Assembly: GCA_017650505.1 (NCBI GenBank)
Contig: JAGCET010000047.1
Location: forward strand, 1 to 8,132
From: Alphaproteobacteria bacterium
GTDB taxonomy: Bacteria > Pseudomonadota > Alphaproteobacteria > Rs-D84
DNA length: 8,132 nucleotides
Direction of reading: 5' to 3'
The notes beneath the pieces are model-generated. The model was not told the DNA's origin, made no database searches, and saw only the letters and a program-made list of their open reading frames with translations. A program made the position numbers and the translations under genes. Each line of letters starts with the position of its first letter. Position 1 is the first letter of the stretch. This document shows positions 1-6,386 of the stretch, piece after piece.

Positions 1-169
1 GATCATGACTAGTTAAAGCGGCAAAAATCCAAATGCTACACATGACGAACTGGCAATGGCAACAGGGCTTAGTGTGGACGGGGTAAAATGGAATCGGAAT
101 AAATTGAAAAAGACCGGAAAAATTCGCCACATCGGTTCGGATTGCGGTGGGCATTGGATAATTTTATAG
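1..169 (+). pseudogene. Broken 3' end of a gene encoding a C-terminal winged-helix DNA-binding tail
   Basis: Reading from 17 to the TAG at 167-169 gives about 50 residues containing DELAMATGLSVDGVKW, NKLKKTGKIRHIGSD and GGHWIIL. This is the typical pattern of a C-terminal winged helix: a helix-turn-helix, then a K-L-K-x-x-G-x-I wing, then a G-G-x-W ending. Such tails occur on AlbA/ATP-binding type regulators and on Fic-family proteins; which one is meant cannot be told from this piece. All three forward frames carry a stop between 6 and 16 (TGA 6-8, TAG 10-12, TAA 14-16). The residues just before the match (LVKAA, 9-23) continue naturally if one A is restored to the A-run at 23-27, which points to a frameshift. 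The start and most of the gene lie outside the window. A degraded relic is the best reading; an assembly error or a rearranged end is possible. Confidence 0.5.
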
Positions 170-386
170 CCGGACGAATAAAATACCTTGCGAAATATTA
201 TATGCCGTGATAGAATATGCATGACATATCATTACGGGGTTATAAAAGTGTTTGAATTATCACTTGTTTCTTTAATCCGGTGGGCGCTTATTGGTATCGT
301 GGCGTATTCCCTTGGCATGGGCTTGGACGCCCCACGGGGACGGATTATTGCCCATATGTGTGTCCCCAAACATAAAGGATTATCAA
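170..386 (+). promoter_or_regulatory. Leader region upstream of RNase E with alternative hairpins
   Basis: This gap holds no recognised gene. Two mutually exclusive folds are visible. In one, ATGGGC (317-322) pairs with GCCCAT (350-355), enclosing a small hairpin of CCC at 330-332 with GGG at 337-339. In the other, GGGGAC (336-341) pairs with GTCCCC (362-367), ending just before the ribosome site AAAGGA at 374-379. E. coli RNase E is known to control its own mRNA through hairpins in a long 5' leader, so a similar role is possible here, but this is inference. A hydrophobic open frame also crosses the region (GTG at 248); it is discussed as a finding and not called as a gene. Confidence 0.3.
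188..216 (+). promoter_or_regulatory. Candidate sigma-70 promoter for the RNase E gene
   Basis: TTGCGA at 188-193 and TAGAAT at 211-216 are separated by exactly 17 nt. They match the consensus at 4/6 and 5/6 positions. Transcription would begin near 223 and give a leader of about 165 nt before the RNase E start at 387. Short promoter-like matches arise by chance in AT-rich DNA, so the support is the spacing and the lack of any other good candidate in this gap. Confidence 0.4.
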
Positions 387-2192
387 ATGTCAAAAAAGAT
401 ATATGTGGACGCAGTCCACCCGGAAGAAACACGCGTAGTCGTTGTTGATTCCACGAACAATCGTGTGTCTGATTTTGATGTTGAAACAACGACCAAACCC
501 CAGATTAAGGGTAATATCTATCTGGCCAAGGTTATTCGTGTTGAACCATCACTTCAGGCGGCGTTTGTAGATTATGGTACGGGCAAGAATGGATTTCTGC
601 CGTTTTCGGAAATTCACCCCGACTATTATCAAATTACACCTGAACAGAAAAAGAAACTTATTGAATTGGCGCACGCCAATATCGTTGATGACGACACAGA
701 CCCAGACGATGAAATGGACGAGGTTGCAGACTATGACGATCACAGTGCCGGTGAAGACAACAAAGAATTCGCCAAACGTGCGCGCGAATTCAAAATCCAA
801 GATGTCATAAAACCGAAACAAATCCTGTTGGTCCAAGGGGTTAAGGAAGAACGCGGCCAAAAGGGCGCATCGATGACGACATTTTTGTCGCTTGCGGGGC
901 GTTTTGCGGTTTTGATGCCTAATTCGCGGAAAAGAAACAGTTATGGTATTTCCAAAAAGATTTCTGACCGTACGGAACGGGCGCGCCTGCGCGAAATATT
1001 GCACACGTTAAAGATACCCAAGGGTATGACGGTTGTGTTGCGTACGGCGGCGTTTGGTGCGACGTCCACGGATATTGCCGCAGATTATGACTATTTGGTG
1101 AATCTGTGGAATGAAATCCGCAAAACAACATTGGAATCGGTTGCGCCGGTGGTCATTCATACCGAAGATTCACTTCTTCGCCGCGTCGTGCGCGATTTCT
1201 TGACCGACAAAGACGATATTTTGACTATCCAAGGGGAAGAGGCTTTTGATGCCGCCAAAACGTACTATCAACAAATGTACGGCCACGCGCCACGTAAACA
1301 GTTGGTGTTATACAAAGATCCGGCGGTTCCCCTTATGGTCAAGGCCGGTGTAGAAAAACAATTAGAGGGATTGCACGGCCCGTACGTTCAATTGCCGTCT
1401 GGTGGTTCACTGGTTATAAACCAGACCGAGGCGATGGTGACAATCGACGTGAATTCATCCCGCGCGATCAAGGAAAAAGATATCGAACAAACGGCCCTGA
1501 ATACTAATCTCGAGGCCGCGGAAGAAATCGCCCTGCAACTGCGTCTGCGTGATTTGGCGGGCATTGTGGCGATAGACTTTATCGATATGGAAGAAGAACG
1601 CAATAACCGTAAACTGGAAATGAAAATGCGCGACGTTATGAAACATGACCGTGCCCGGACCCAGGTGGCCAAGATAAACGCATTCGGGGTCTTGATGCTG
1701 TCACGTCAAAGATTACGCAGCAGTTTTATTGAATCTTCGTACGTTGCGTGTCCGCATTGTATGGGCGCGGGTGTAGTGCCCAGTATTCAAACGGCGTCTA
1801 TTATCTTGTTCCGCCACCTTCAGGAAAAATTGCTGGCCAAGGCGGCGCAAAAGATAATTATGAGTGTCCCAACGGATATCGCAATTTATATCTTGAACCA
1901 CAAGCGCGCAGAATTAAACGCGATGGAGAATGAATTTGGCACCGAAATCGTGATTGTTGGCGACGACAGTATGATGAATATTGACCAATACGCGATTCAG
2001 CGTGTCGCCCCAGAACAGATCAAGACCGATGATATCTTGATGGCGAATGCACCGTCAACGGATGCCAAGAAAAAGAATGCCGAGCATGTGGAGGCCAAGA
2101 AAACAACCATGAATGCGCCACGTCGCGCCCGTAAAAAGGCCGGTGCCCAAAAGGGTAAAAAGAAAAGCCTGTGGCACAAATTGGTTGGATAA
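387..2192 (+). CDS. rne: Ribonuclease E/G family endoribonuclease
   Basis: This encodes a single-strand-specific endoribonuclease of mRNA decay and rRNA/tRNA processing; 601 residues from the ATG at 387. That start follows AAAGGA (374-379) at a 7-nt spacing and gives the family N-terminus MSKKIYVDAVHPEETRV. An upstream ATG at 291 only adds an unconserved 32-residue extension. An S1 RNA-binding domain starts near residue 40 (GNIYLAKVIRVEPSLQAAFV) and carries an acidic insert at about 100-126, as often seen in alphaproteobacterial RNase E. The catalytic magnesium-binding aspartates are D354 (TIDVNSS) and D397 (AIDFID). The zinc-link cysteines are C455 and C458 (CPHC), which join subunits. After about residue 550 only a short Lys/Arg-rich tail remains, ending KSLWHKLVG. 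The long degradosome-scaffold region usual in RNase E is missing, so by length it resembles RNase G, while the insert and basic tail favour RNase E. An intrinsic terminator follows 21 nt after the stop. Confidence 0.93.
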   Translation: MSKKIYVDAVHPEETRVVVVDSTNNRVSDFDVETTTKPQIKGNIYLAKVIRVEPSLQAAFVDYGTGKNGFLPFSEIHPDYYQITPEQKKKLIELAHANIVDDDTDPDDEMDEVADYDDHSAGEDNKEFAKRAREFKIQDVIKPKQILLVQGVKEERGQKGASMTTFLSLAGRFAVLMPNSRKRNSYGISKKISDRTERARLREILHTLKIPKGMTVVLRTAAFGATSTDIAADYDYLVNLWNEIRKTTLESVAPVVIHTEDSLLRRVVRDFLTDKDDILTIQGEEAFDAAKTYYQQMYGHAPRKQLVLYKDPAVPLMVKAGVEKQLEGLHGPYVQLPSGGSLVINQTEAMVTIDVNSSRAIKEKDIEQTALNTNLEAAEEIALQLRLRDLAGIVAIDFIDMEEERNNRKLEMKMRDVMKHDRARTQVAKINAFGVLMLSRQRLRSSFIESSYVACPHCMGAGVVPSIQTASIILFRHLQEKLLAKAAQKIIMSVPTDIAIYILNHKRAELNAMENEFGTEIVIVGDDSMMNIDQYAIQRVAPEQIKTDDILMANAPSTDAKKKNAEHVEAKKTTMNAPRRARKKAGAQKGKKKSLWHKLVG

Positions 2193-2212
2193 ATATTGTC
2201 GATCTTTAATTC

Positions 2213-2240
2213 AAAAAATCCCGCACCGCGGGATTTTTTT
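2213..2240. terminator. Intrinsic terminator, probably bidirectional
   Basis: ATCCCGC (2218-2224) and GCGGGAT (2228-2234) form a perfect 7-bp GC-rich stem with a 3-nt loop, ACC. T2235-2240 follows on the plus strand and A2213-2217 precedes the stem, so each strand shows hairpin plus U-run. It ends the RNase E transcript. It may also end minus-strand transcripts coming from the large Cys-rich gene, which would then have a 3' untranslated region of about 230 nt. Confidence 0.9.
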
Positions 2241-2246
2241 TACTTA

Positions 2247-2411
2247 AGAACTTATTCCAGAAAGTAAGTTCTCCTCCATTGGAGGAGTACGGCCTAGCAG
2301 GCCGGGAGGTGGTTAGAGCATTCGTTATTATTCCATATTCTCTAACCACCCCGCCGGGTGTTACCCGGCACCCATCCTATCGGGTCCCGCAAAATTTGAA
2401 AAATTTTGTGG
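2247..2411. other. Array of consecutive perfect inverted repeats between convergent genes
   Basis: No gene is seen between 2193 and 2442. Instead there is a run of hairpins. AGAACTTA (2247-2254) pairs with 2265-2272, loop 10. CTCCTCC (2271-2277) pairs with 2281-2287, loop ATT. CGGCCT (2290-2295) pairs with 2299-2304, loop AGC. GGTGGTTAGAG (2308-2318) pairs with 2340-2350, 11 bp, loop 21. GCCGGGT (2353-2359) pairs with 2363-2369, loop GTT. A weak ACCC/GGGT pair lies at 2370-2373 and 2382-2385. CAAAATTT (2390-2397) pairs with 2401-2408, loop GAA, extendable outward by three pairs including one wobble. Nearly every base lies in a stem or short loop. It could be a structured small RNA, a folded 3' untranslated region of the minus-strand gene, or a palindromic DNA element. 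No known RNA family is recognised. Confidence 0.75.
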
Positions 2412-2442
2412 ATGATTTCCAAAGGGGAACTAACACTAATAC

Positions 2443-4935
2443 CTATTCCCCAAACTTTTCTTTAATGTTCTTTATCAAATCGGTATTTATTGCGACATTC
2501 CCGGCAATTCCACCAACGGCACCCACGCCAGCGGCAATTCCGCCGGTCTTTAACTTTTTCGCACTTTTATCTTTTTGTGCATTCCATTCCGCGGCGTCTT
2601 CGCCCGTTTCATCCGTCAATGCACGCGCCAAAGACGTATATGCACCATCGGTTTTACCAACGGACGCGTATTTATATAATCCACTTTCCGCCTTGTCATA
2701 CATGACTTCCGATTCAATACCGCTGCGTAATCCCAATGCCGCCTTGGTCGTTTTCAGGTTATCGGCCAATGATTTATATTCACTGTAATATGACATTAAA
2801 TCATTTCCACCGGGCAAAGTGATTTCTTCATTTCCCGTCTTGACCGATTGACCCTTACCATAACTACAACTAAATGTGGCAAGGTATGCACGCATATCTT
2901 CTTCGGCATCGGCATCCGCGTTCTGTTCGGCCATTGCCGATGCGGCCGTCATCATCCCAAGTCCGGTTGCGGCGGTTGTTGCGGCGGTCAAAGTCCGATT
3001 TGCCAACGATTGTTCGTTTTCTTTGGCTTTTTGATAATTTTCTATGGCATCTTCCAATTTATTTTCATCGGGCGGCGTTGTTGTTTCGGTTTCGCCACCG
3101 CCAACAAATTCATTTATATCATCACCTGTTTCATCACTGACCACCGGAACACAGGTCTGCCCGTCATCGCTTGGTTTTAATTTACCATCATCCCCACAAT
3201 CGCATGAACCATCTTCTTTCGGCTCTCCACCGGACTTCACACACGGGTCGTCAAGGGTGATTTCATCTGGAACGACGGATACCTCATTTAACGTATTATT
3301 GGTGCATTCTAATTCAATAGTGGCATTTTGCAATTCCTTTGCACCTTTATCAACCGGTTGACAACCCGTAAAAGATATATTCACCGTTGCAGTAGTGTCC
3401 ACATCGGATAGTTTAAAATTGCCATCTGTATCAGTAATTGTCCCTTGGGTATCGCTAACCTTAATCGTTGCCCCGGGCAGGGTCTCACCATCTTTCGCCT
3501 TTACAACACCGTTTATTTGAATTTTTTCACCTGCCACAGGTGTCTCGACCTCTTGTTTTTCTTCGGCCGGTGTATCATCGACAGAATATTCTTCTTCTGC
3601 AACCGACGCCGCTTCGCATTTGCATCCTTGGTATGCACCTTGAGATCTTGGTGTAACAGTTTTTCCATTCACTTTAAGTTTTGGGGTATCAACTATATTT
3701 GGCACGCATTTCCCATTACAGTCTTTGCATTTACCGGTGCACCTATCATTTGCAACTTTTTCGGAATGACACACACCTTGTGAATCACCCTTATCATTAA
3801 GCCATAGATAATAACCATCCTTACAGTTGATTGTGGCGCAGGTCATCTGTGTGACATCACCCGATTTCAAAGTACGACACCGGCCATCCGTGGCACCGGC
3901 TGCATCCGGCTGGCACCAATCATAGTCTTTGTCGTCGTACGCACAAGGACTGGACAATGTTGCAGAATTATTAGGTATTGGTACGCATGTAGTGCTGTCT
4001 TCATTAAATTGATATCCCTGTCGACATCCAATACAATAATTTGTTCCATTGATGTTATCAAATACATAGGAACCTTGTTTTTTTGTTGATTTTACCCATG
4101 ATACTCTTGTTAACGTTCCGCGCTTAGTACTCAAATTCTCTTGTTTACTATTGTTTATAAATCCGCTACCCGGTGCTTGCCCATTTTTGGGACAGTTGTC
4201 TATCCCGACAGGTTCCCAGGTTCCATCAGAACAATACCTAGGCCAAAAATTCTTGTCACATACAAGATATTTACCATCCATTTTAATGTCACATTTCACA
4301 CCACAAAATTCATCCGCAGAACCGCCACTGCTACCACTGGCCTGTTGTTGTGCCACCGCCCCGGTTGTGCTAGCAGTCGCGGCTTGTTCACAACCGTAAA
4401 CTAGACGGCCATCAAATCCCTGTGCCTTTTTGGGTGTACCACCAGAAGCCTCACATTCTTTTTTTATAGTGTCTGCGCGTGATAACAGAGCATTAAACTG
4501 ATCGGAAGAATATAAACAGGTGGGCAATATTGCTTTTTCCTTGTTTGCAACATATTTAAACACCAAAAGATCGTTACCCACGTATTTTGTTTTGAAATTT
4601 GCATACTGTTGCATAAAATCTTCTGGAGATGACGCCGTGCAAGCACCTGGCATAGAATAATCTTGCCATTTGATATACTGCACATTTTTTTTCCCAATAG
4701 TTTCTTTAACCTTTGCACATTGCTTAAGTTTACCATCAACTAAAACAATATCATTCAGGTCACAATATGTGCCTTTGCCACCTTCTTTGCATATAAAATA
4801 TCCGCCACCATCATTTGGGGCAGCTAATTCAATTCCTGTGCCGGTTCTGCTCATATTTTTGCAACTTCCAGCCATCACAAAATTTGCGTTCAAACACGCC
4901 ACGCATATAACAAAAATCCATCGTAAAAAGCGCAA
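2443..4935 (-). CDS. Large Cys-rich exported protein with a carboxypeptidase-regulatory-like domain
   Basis: Not recognised as a named gene. It has 830 residues from the preferred TTG at 4933-4935; the open frame runs upstream to a TTG at 4959, but that codon lies inside the promoter. The N-terminus is a good signal peptide: RFLRW, a hydrophobic core IFVICVACL, and likely cleavage after NANFVMA. The mature part up to about residue 460 is rich in cysteine (about 28) in loosely repeated modules, such as GYFIC...TYC, KYLVC...RYC, CIGCRQGYQF and INCKDGYYLW, suggesting disulphide-bonded extracytoplasmic repeats. An acidic linker (EEEYSVDD) leads to a beta-sandwich domain at about 472-557, matching the CarboxypepD_reg-like pattern (INGVV...LPGATIKV...GTITDTDGNFKL...ISFTG...LNEVSVV). 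More Cys-rich and acidic sequence follows. Two hydrophobic Ala/Gly-rich segments at about 649-669 and 798-816 flank a helical stretch. It is probably a cell-envelope or surface protein with a C-terminal membrane anchor. The function is unknown. Confidence 0.85.
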   Translation of the reverse strand: MRFLRWIFVICVACLNANFVMAGSCKNMSRTGTGIELAAPNDGGGYFICKEGGKGTYCDLNDIVLVDGKLKQCAKVKETIGKKNVQYIKWQDYSMPGACTASSPEDFMQQYANFKTKYVGNDLLVFKYVANKEKAILPTCLYSSDQFNALLSRADTIKKECEASGGTPKKAQGFDGRLVYGCEQAATASTTGAVAQQQASGSSGGSADEFCGVKCDIKMDGKYLVCDKNFWPRYCSDGTWEPVGIDNCPKNGQAPGSGFINNSKQENLSTKRGTLTRVSWVKSTKKQGSYVFDNINGTNYCIGCRQGYQFNEDSTTCVPIPNNSATLSSPCAYDDKDYDWCQPDAAGATDGRCRTLKSGDVTQMTCATINCKDGYYLWLNDKGDSQGVCHSEKVANDRCTGKCKDCNGKCVPNIVDTPKLKVNGKTVTPRSQGAYQGCKCEAASVAEEEYSVDDTPAEEKQEVETPVAGEKIQINGVVKAKDGETLPGATIKVSDTQGTITDTDGNFKLSDVDTTATVNISFTGCQPVDKGAKELQNATIELECTNNTLNEVSVVPDEITLDDPCVKSGGEPKEDGSCDCGDDGKLKPSDDGQTCVPVVSDETGDDINEFVGGGETETTTPPDENKLEDAIENYQKAKENEQSLANRTLTAATTAATGLGMMTAASAMAEQNADADAEEDMRAYLATFSCSYGKGQSVKTGNEEITLPGGNDLMSYYSEYKSLADNLKTTKAALGLRSGIESEVMYDKAESGLYKYASVGKTDGAYTSLARALTDETGEDAAEWNAQKDKSAKKLKTGGIAAGVGAVGGIAGNVAINTDLIKNIKEKFGE

Positions 4936-4940
4936 ATTTT
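4879..4940 (-). promoter_or_regulatory. 10-bp inverted repeat enclosing the start codon
   Basis: AAAATTTGCG (minus strand, 4940-4931) is the exact reverse complement of CGCAAATTTT (4888-4879), with 42 nt between them. The presumed TTG start at 4935-4933 lies inside the first arm and the ribosome site abuts it. In the mRNA this stem could hide the start codon, so translation may be controlled by RNA folding. The stem is AU-rich and the loop long, so it would be only moderately stable. Chance cannot be excluded. Confidence 0.4.
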
Positions 4941-4945
4941 CCCCC
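4936..4945 (-). promoter_or_regulatory. Ribosome binding site that supports the TTG start at 4935
   Basis: On the minus strand, GGGGGA at 4945-4940 can pair along its full length with the anti-Shine-Dalgarno sequence, using one G-U pair. It lies 4 nt before the TTG at 4933-4935. The spacing is short but usable. Other in-frame TTG codons at 4947 and 4959 have weaker sites, and 4959 precedes the expected transcription start. The first in-frame ATG is about 60 nt further on and would remove the signal peptide. Confidence 0.5.
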
Positions 4946-4961
4946 AATTCTTTTCCCAAAA

Positions 4962-4991
4962 ATTATATCAAAAACCGCACATTGGTGTCAA
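4962..4991 (-). promoter_or_regulatory. Consensus sigma-70 promoter for the large Cys-rich protein gene
   Basis: On the minus strand TTGACA (4991-4986) and TATAAT (4967-4962) are both perfect 6/6 matches, separated by 18 nt. They lie in the 40-nt gap directly after the stop of the PqiC-like gene. Transcription should start near 4955, leaving a leader of only about 20 nt. The gene can therefore be expressed strongly and independently of the lipid-transport operon upstream. Read-through from that operon is also likely, since no terminator is visible between them. Confidence 0.85.
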
Positions 4992-4999
4992 TCACATTT

Positions 5000-5608
5000 T
5001 TATTTCAACCCGCTAATAACGTCGGCGATTTTATATGAAAGTTTCGCAATCAATTGGCTTTGTGCCGCAACAATCGCGTCATAATCCGGCCCGCCAAGGT
5101 CCGATTCCGGCGTTTCGGCACTTAAATTTGTTTTCTTTTGCACCAAAACATCGCCGTGATTGTTCGATACCGTCCACCATGCCGCCATGGTAATTTCGCC
5201 ATCCAATTCGGTTTCAAATTTCACAAAATCCACCGAAACAATATATTTTGCAACGCCAATGCTTGCGGCATTTCGTCCCGGTCTTGCGTTAATGTTCTTG
5301 GCGTACATATTTATGTTTTCCGAAATAGAAACGGGCAGGGCGGTGTTAAGCCCTTCTATCCACCGGTCAAATTCTGAAACATTCATTATGTTGGAATCTT
5401 TTTCTTTGACGACAATTTGCGGACGGTCCACCGATTGGGGTACCGACACATTTTCAATCGCAACGTTTACCGATTTTTGCGGTCCGCGTATTTGCTGAAC
5501 CGCGGGCGTATTCAATGCATAGAAACGCGCAGGCGCACTTTCGCGACCAAACCCACATGCCGCCAATATTGTCATAGATAATGCAAGAAATATGTTTTTA
5601 CCGTCCAT
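5000..5608 (-). CDS. PqiC/YmbA-like outer-membrane lipoprotein of an MCE lipid transporter
   Basis: 202 residues. The N-terminus is a lipoprotein signal with lipobox LAAC, lipidated cysteine C18. The next residue is Gly rather than Asp, so by the Lol rule it should be sorted to the outer membrane. After the cysteine comes ARFYALNTP, typical of the ABC-transport auxiliary lipoprotein family (PqiC/YmbA, DUF330), followed by VNVAIENVSVPQSVDRPQIV and the D-R-W motif (FDRWIEGL). In other bacteria these lipoproteins dock the periplasmic MCE assembly to the outer membrane. The gene starts 1 nt after the MCE stop, and AGGAGG inside the end of the MCE gene sits 7 nt before its ATG, so the two are translationally coupled. 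It is the last gene of the lipid-transport operon. The family assignment rests on pattern and context. Confidence 0.85.
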   Translation of the reverse strand: MDGKNIFLALSMTILAACGFGRESAPARFYALNTPAVQQIRGPQKSVNVAIENVSVPQSVDRPQIVVKEKDSNIMNVSEFDRWIEGLNTALPVSISENINMYAKNINARPGRNAASIGVAKYIVSVDFVKFETELDGEITMAAWWTVSNNHGDVLVQKKTNLSAETPESDLGGPDYDAIVAAQSQLIAKLSYKIADVISGLK

Positions 5609-5609
5609 T

Positions 5610-6386
5610 TTAATATCCTCCTTTTCCTTTTAATAATGCCTCGGGGTGGCGTTCTAAATAATCGCTAAGTCGTGATACGGCGCGGGCCGCCTCGCCGACC
5701 TCGCGAATCATTTTGTTCAGTTCGTTTACGGTATTCGAGCCCGGTCCCGCAATAGAATCAGCAAGGCGATTTATACTGTTCATCGCATCGGTAGAATGGC
5801 GCAATAATGCCGGGACGTCTGTGTTAAGTTGTTTTAATAACCCGTTAACACCACTTGAAATATCTGATAATGGTATTTTTTCTAAATTTTGCGAAATTTC
5901 GTCCAACATGGATGGTACCGTCGGGATTTCCGTATCATCTATGTCGTACTTTTCGGCCTGGAACCTTGATGGGTAATTCGGATAGAAATCCAATTCAATT
6001 GTCATCTGGCCGGTCAGCATACTCTGGGTTTGTAATTTACCTTTTAGCCCATGTTCAACCAAATCCGCAATCCATTTTTCCATATCAGACTTGCTCATTT
6101 CGCCATTCGCCGTCGTACGTGGGTCAATGCGGACGTAAACCGGAATAATAATTTTATCTTGGTTATTCGGAACCAATTGTATTTTTTCGACCCGGCCAAT
6201 CGGAACGCCGCGGAAATACACGTTTGAACCGACGTTTAATCCCTTAACCGATCCTTCAAAGAACAAAACCGGCGTGATATAATTGCGATCCAGGTTGCCA
6301 CCAAAAAAGAACAAAATGGCCCCGATAATCAGCAATAATCCAAGTATCAAAAATCCACCAACTGTGCGTTTGTTTAGCTTTTTCAT
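5610..6386 (-). CDS. mlaD: MCE domain protein (MlaD/PqiB-like), periplasmic lipid-transport subunit
   Basis: 258 residues. There is one N-terminal membrane anchor at about 9-30 (GGFLILGLLLIIGAILFFFGG). A single MCE domain follows at about 36-140, with the family core FFEGSVKGLNVGSNVYFRGVPIGRVEKI. The C-terminal part is mostly helical and ends YLERHPEALLKGKGGY, an ending often seen in MCE proteins paired with PqiC-type lipoproteins. MCE proteins form hexameric rings in the periplasm that pass lipids through a central pore. The ATG overlaps the stop of the ATPase gene by 4 nt (ATGA at 6386-6383), with AGGA just upstream. The single MCE domain argues for MlaD rather than multi-domain PqiB or YebT; the symbol is therefore by similarity. 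It acts with the permease and ATPase encoded upstream. Confidence 0.9.
   Translation of the reverse strand: MKKLNKRTVGGFLILGLLLIIGAILFFFGGNLDRNYITPVLFFEGSVKGLNVGSNVYFRGVPIGRVEKIQLVPNNQDKIIIPVYVRIDPRTTANGEMSKSDMEKWIADLVEHGLKGKLQTQSMLTGQMTIELDFYPNYPSRFQAEKYDIDDTEIPTVPSMLDEISQNLEKIPLSDISSGVNGLLKQLNTDVPALLRHSTDAMNSINRLADSIAGPGSNTVNELNKMIREVGEAARAVSRLSDYLERHPEALLKGKGGY

Noticed and set aside
291..386. Longer RNase E start at ATG 291
   Set aside because: The added 32 residues are not family-like, and the ATG at 387 has a well-placed ribosome site and the conserved N-terminus.
549..1004. Minus-strand open frame of 151 codons
   Set aside because: It lies fully antisense to conserved RNase E sequence and shows no recognisable domain.
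2308..2390. tRNA-like stretch: GGTTAGAGCA resembles a tRNA D-arm
   Set aside because: No T-arm motif (GGTTCGA-type), anticodon arm or acceptor stem fits; the bases belong to an 11-bp hairpin instead.
2247..2411. CRISPR array or integron attC-like site
   Set aside because: The stems differ from each other in sequence, there are no equal-length direct repeats with spacers, and no attC core pair is evident.
2279..2788. Plus-strand open frame of 169 codons
   Set aside because: It starts inside the hairpin array and then runs antisense to the large Cys-rich gene, with low-complexity Pro/Ala/Ser composition from that gene's complementary strand.
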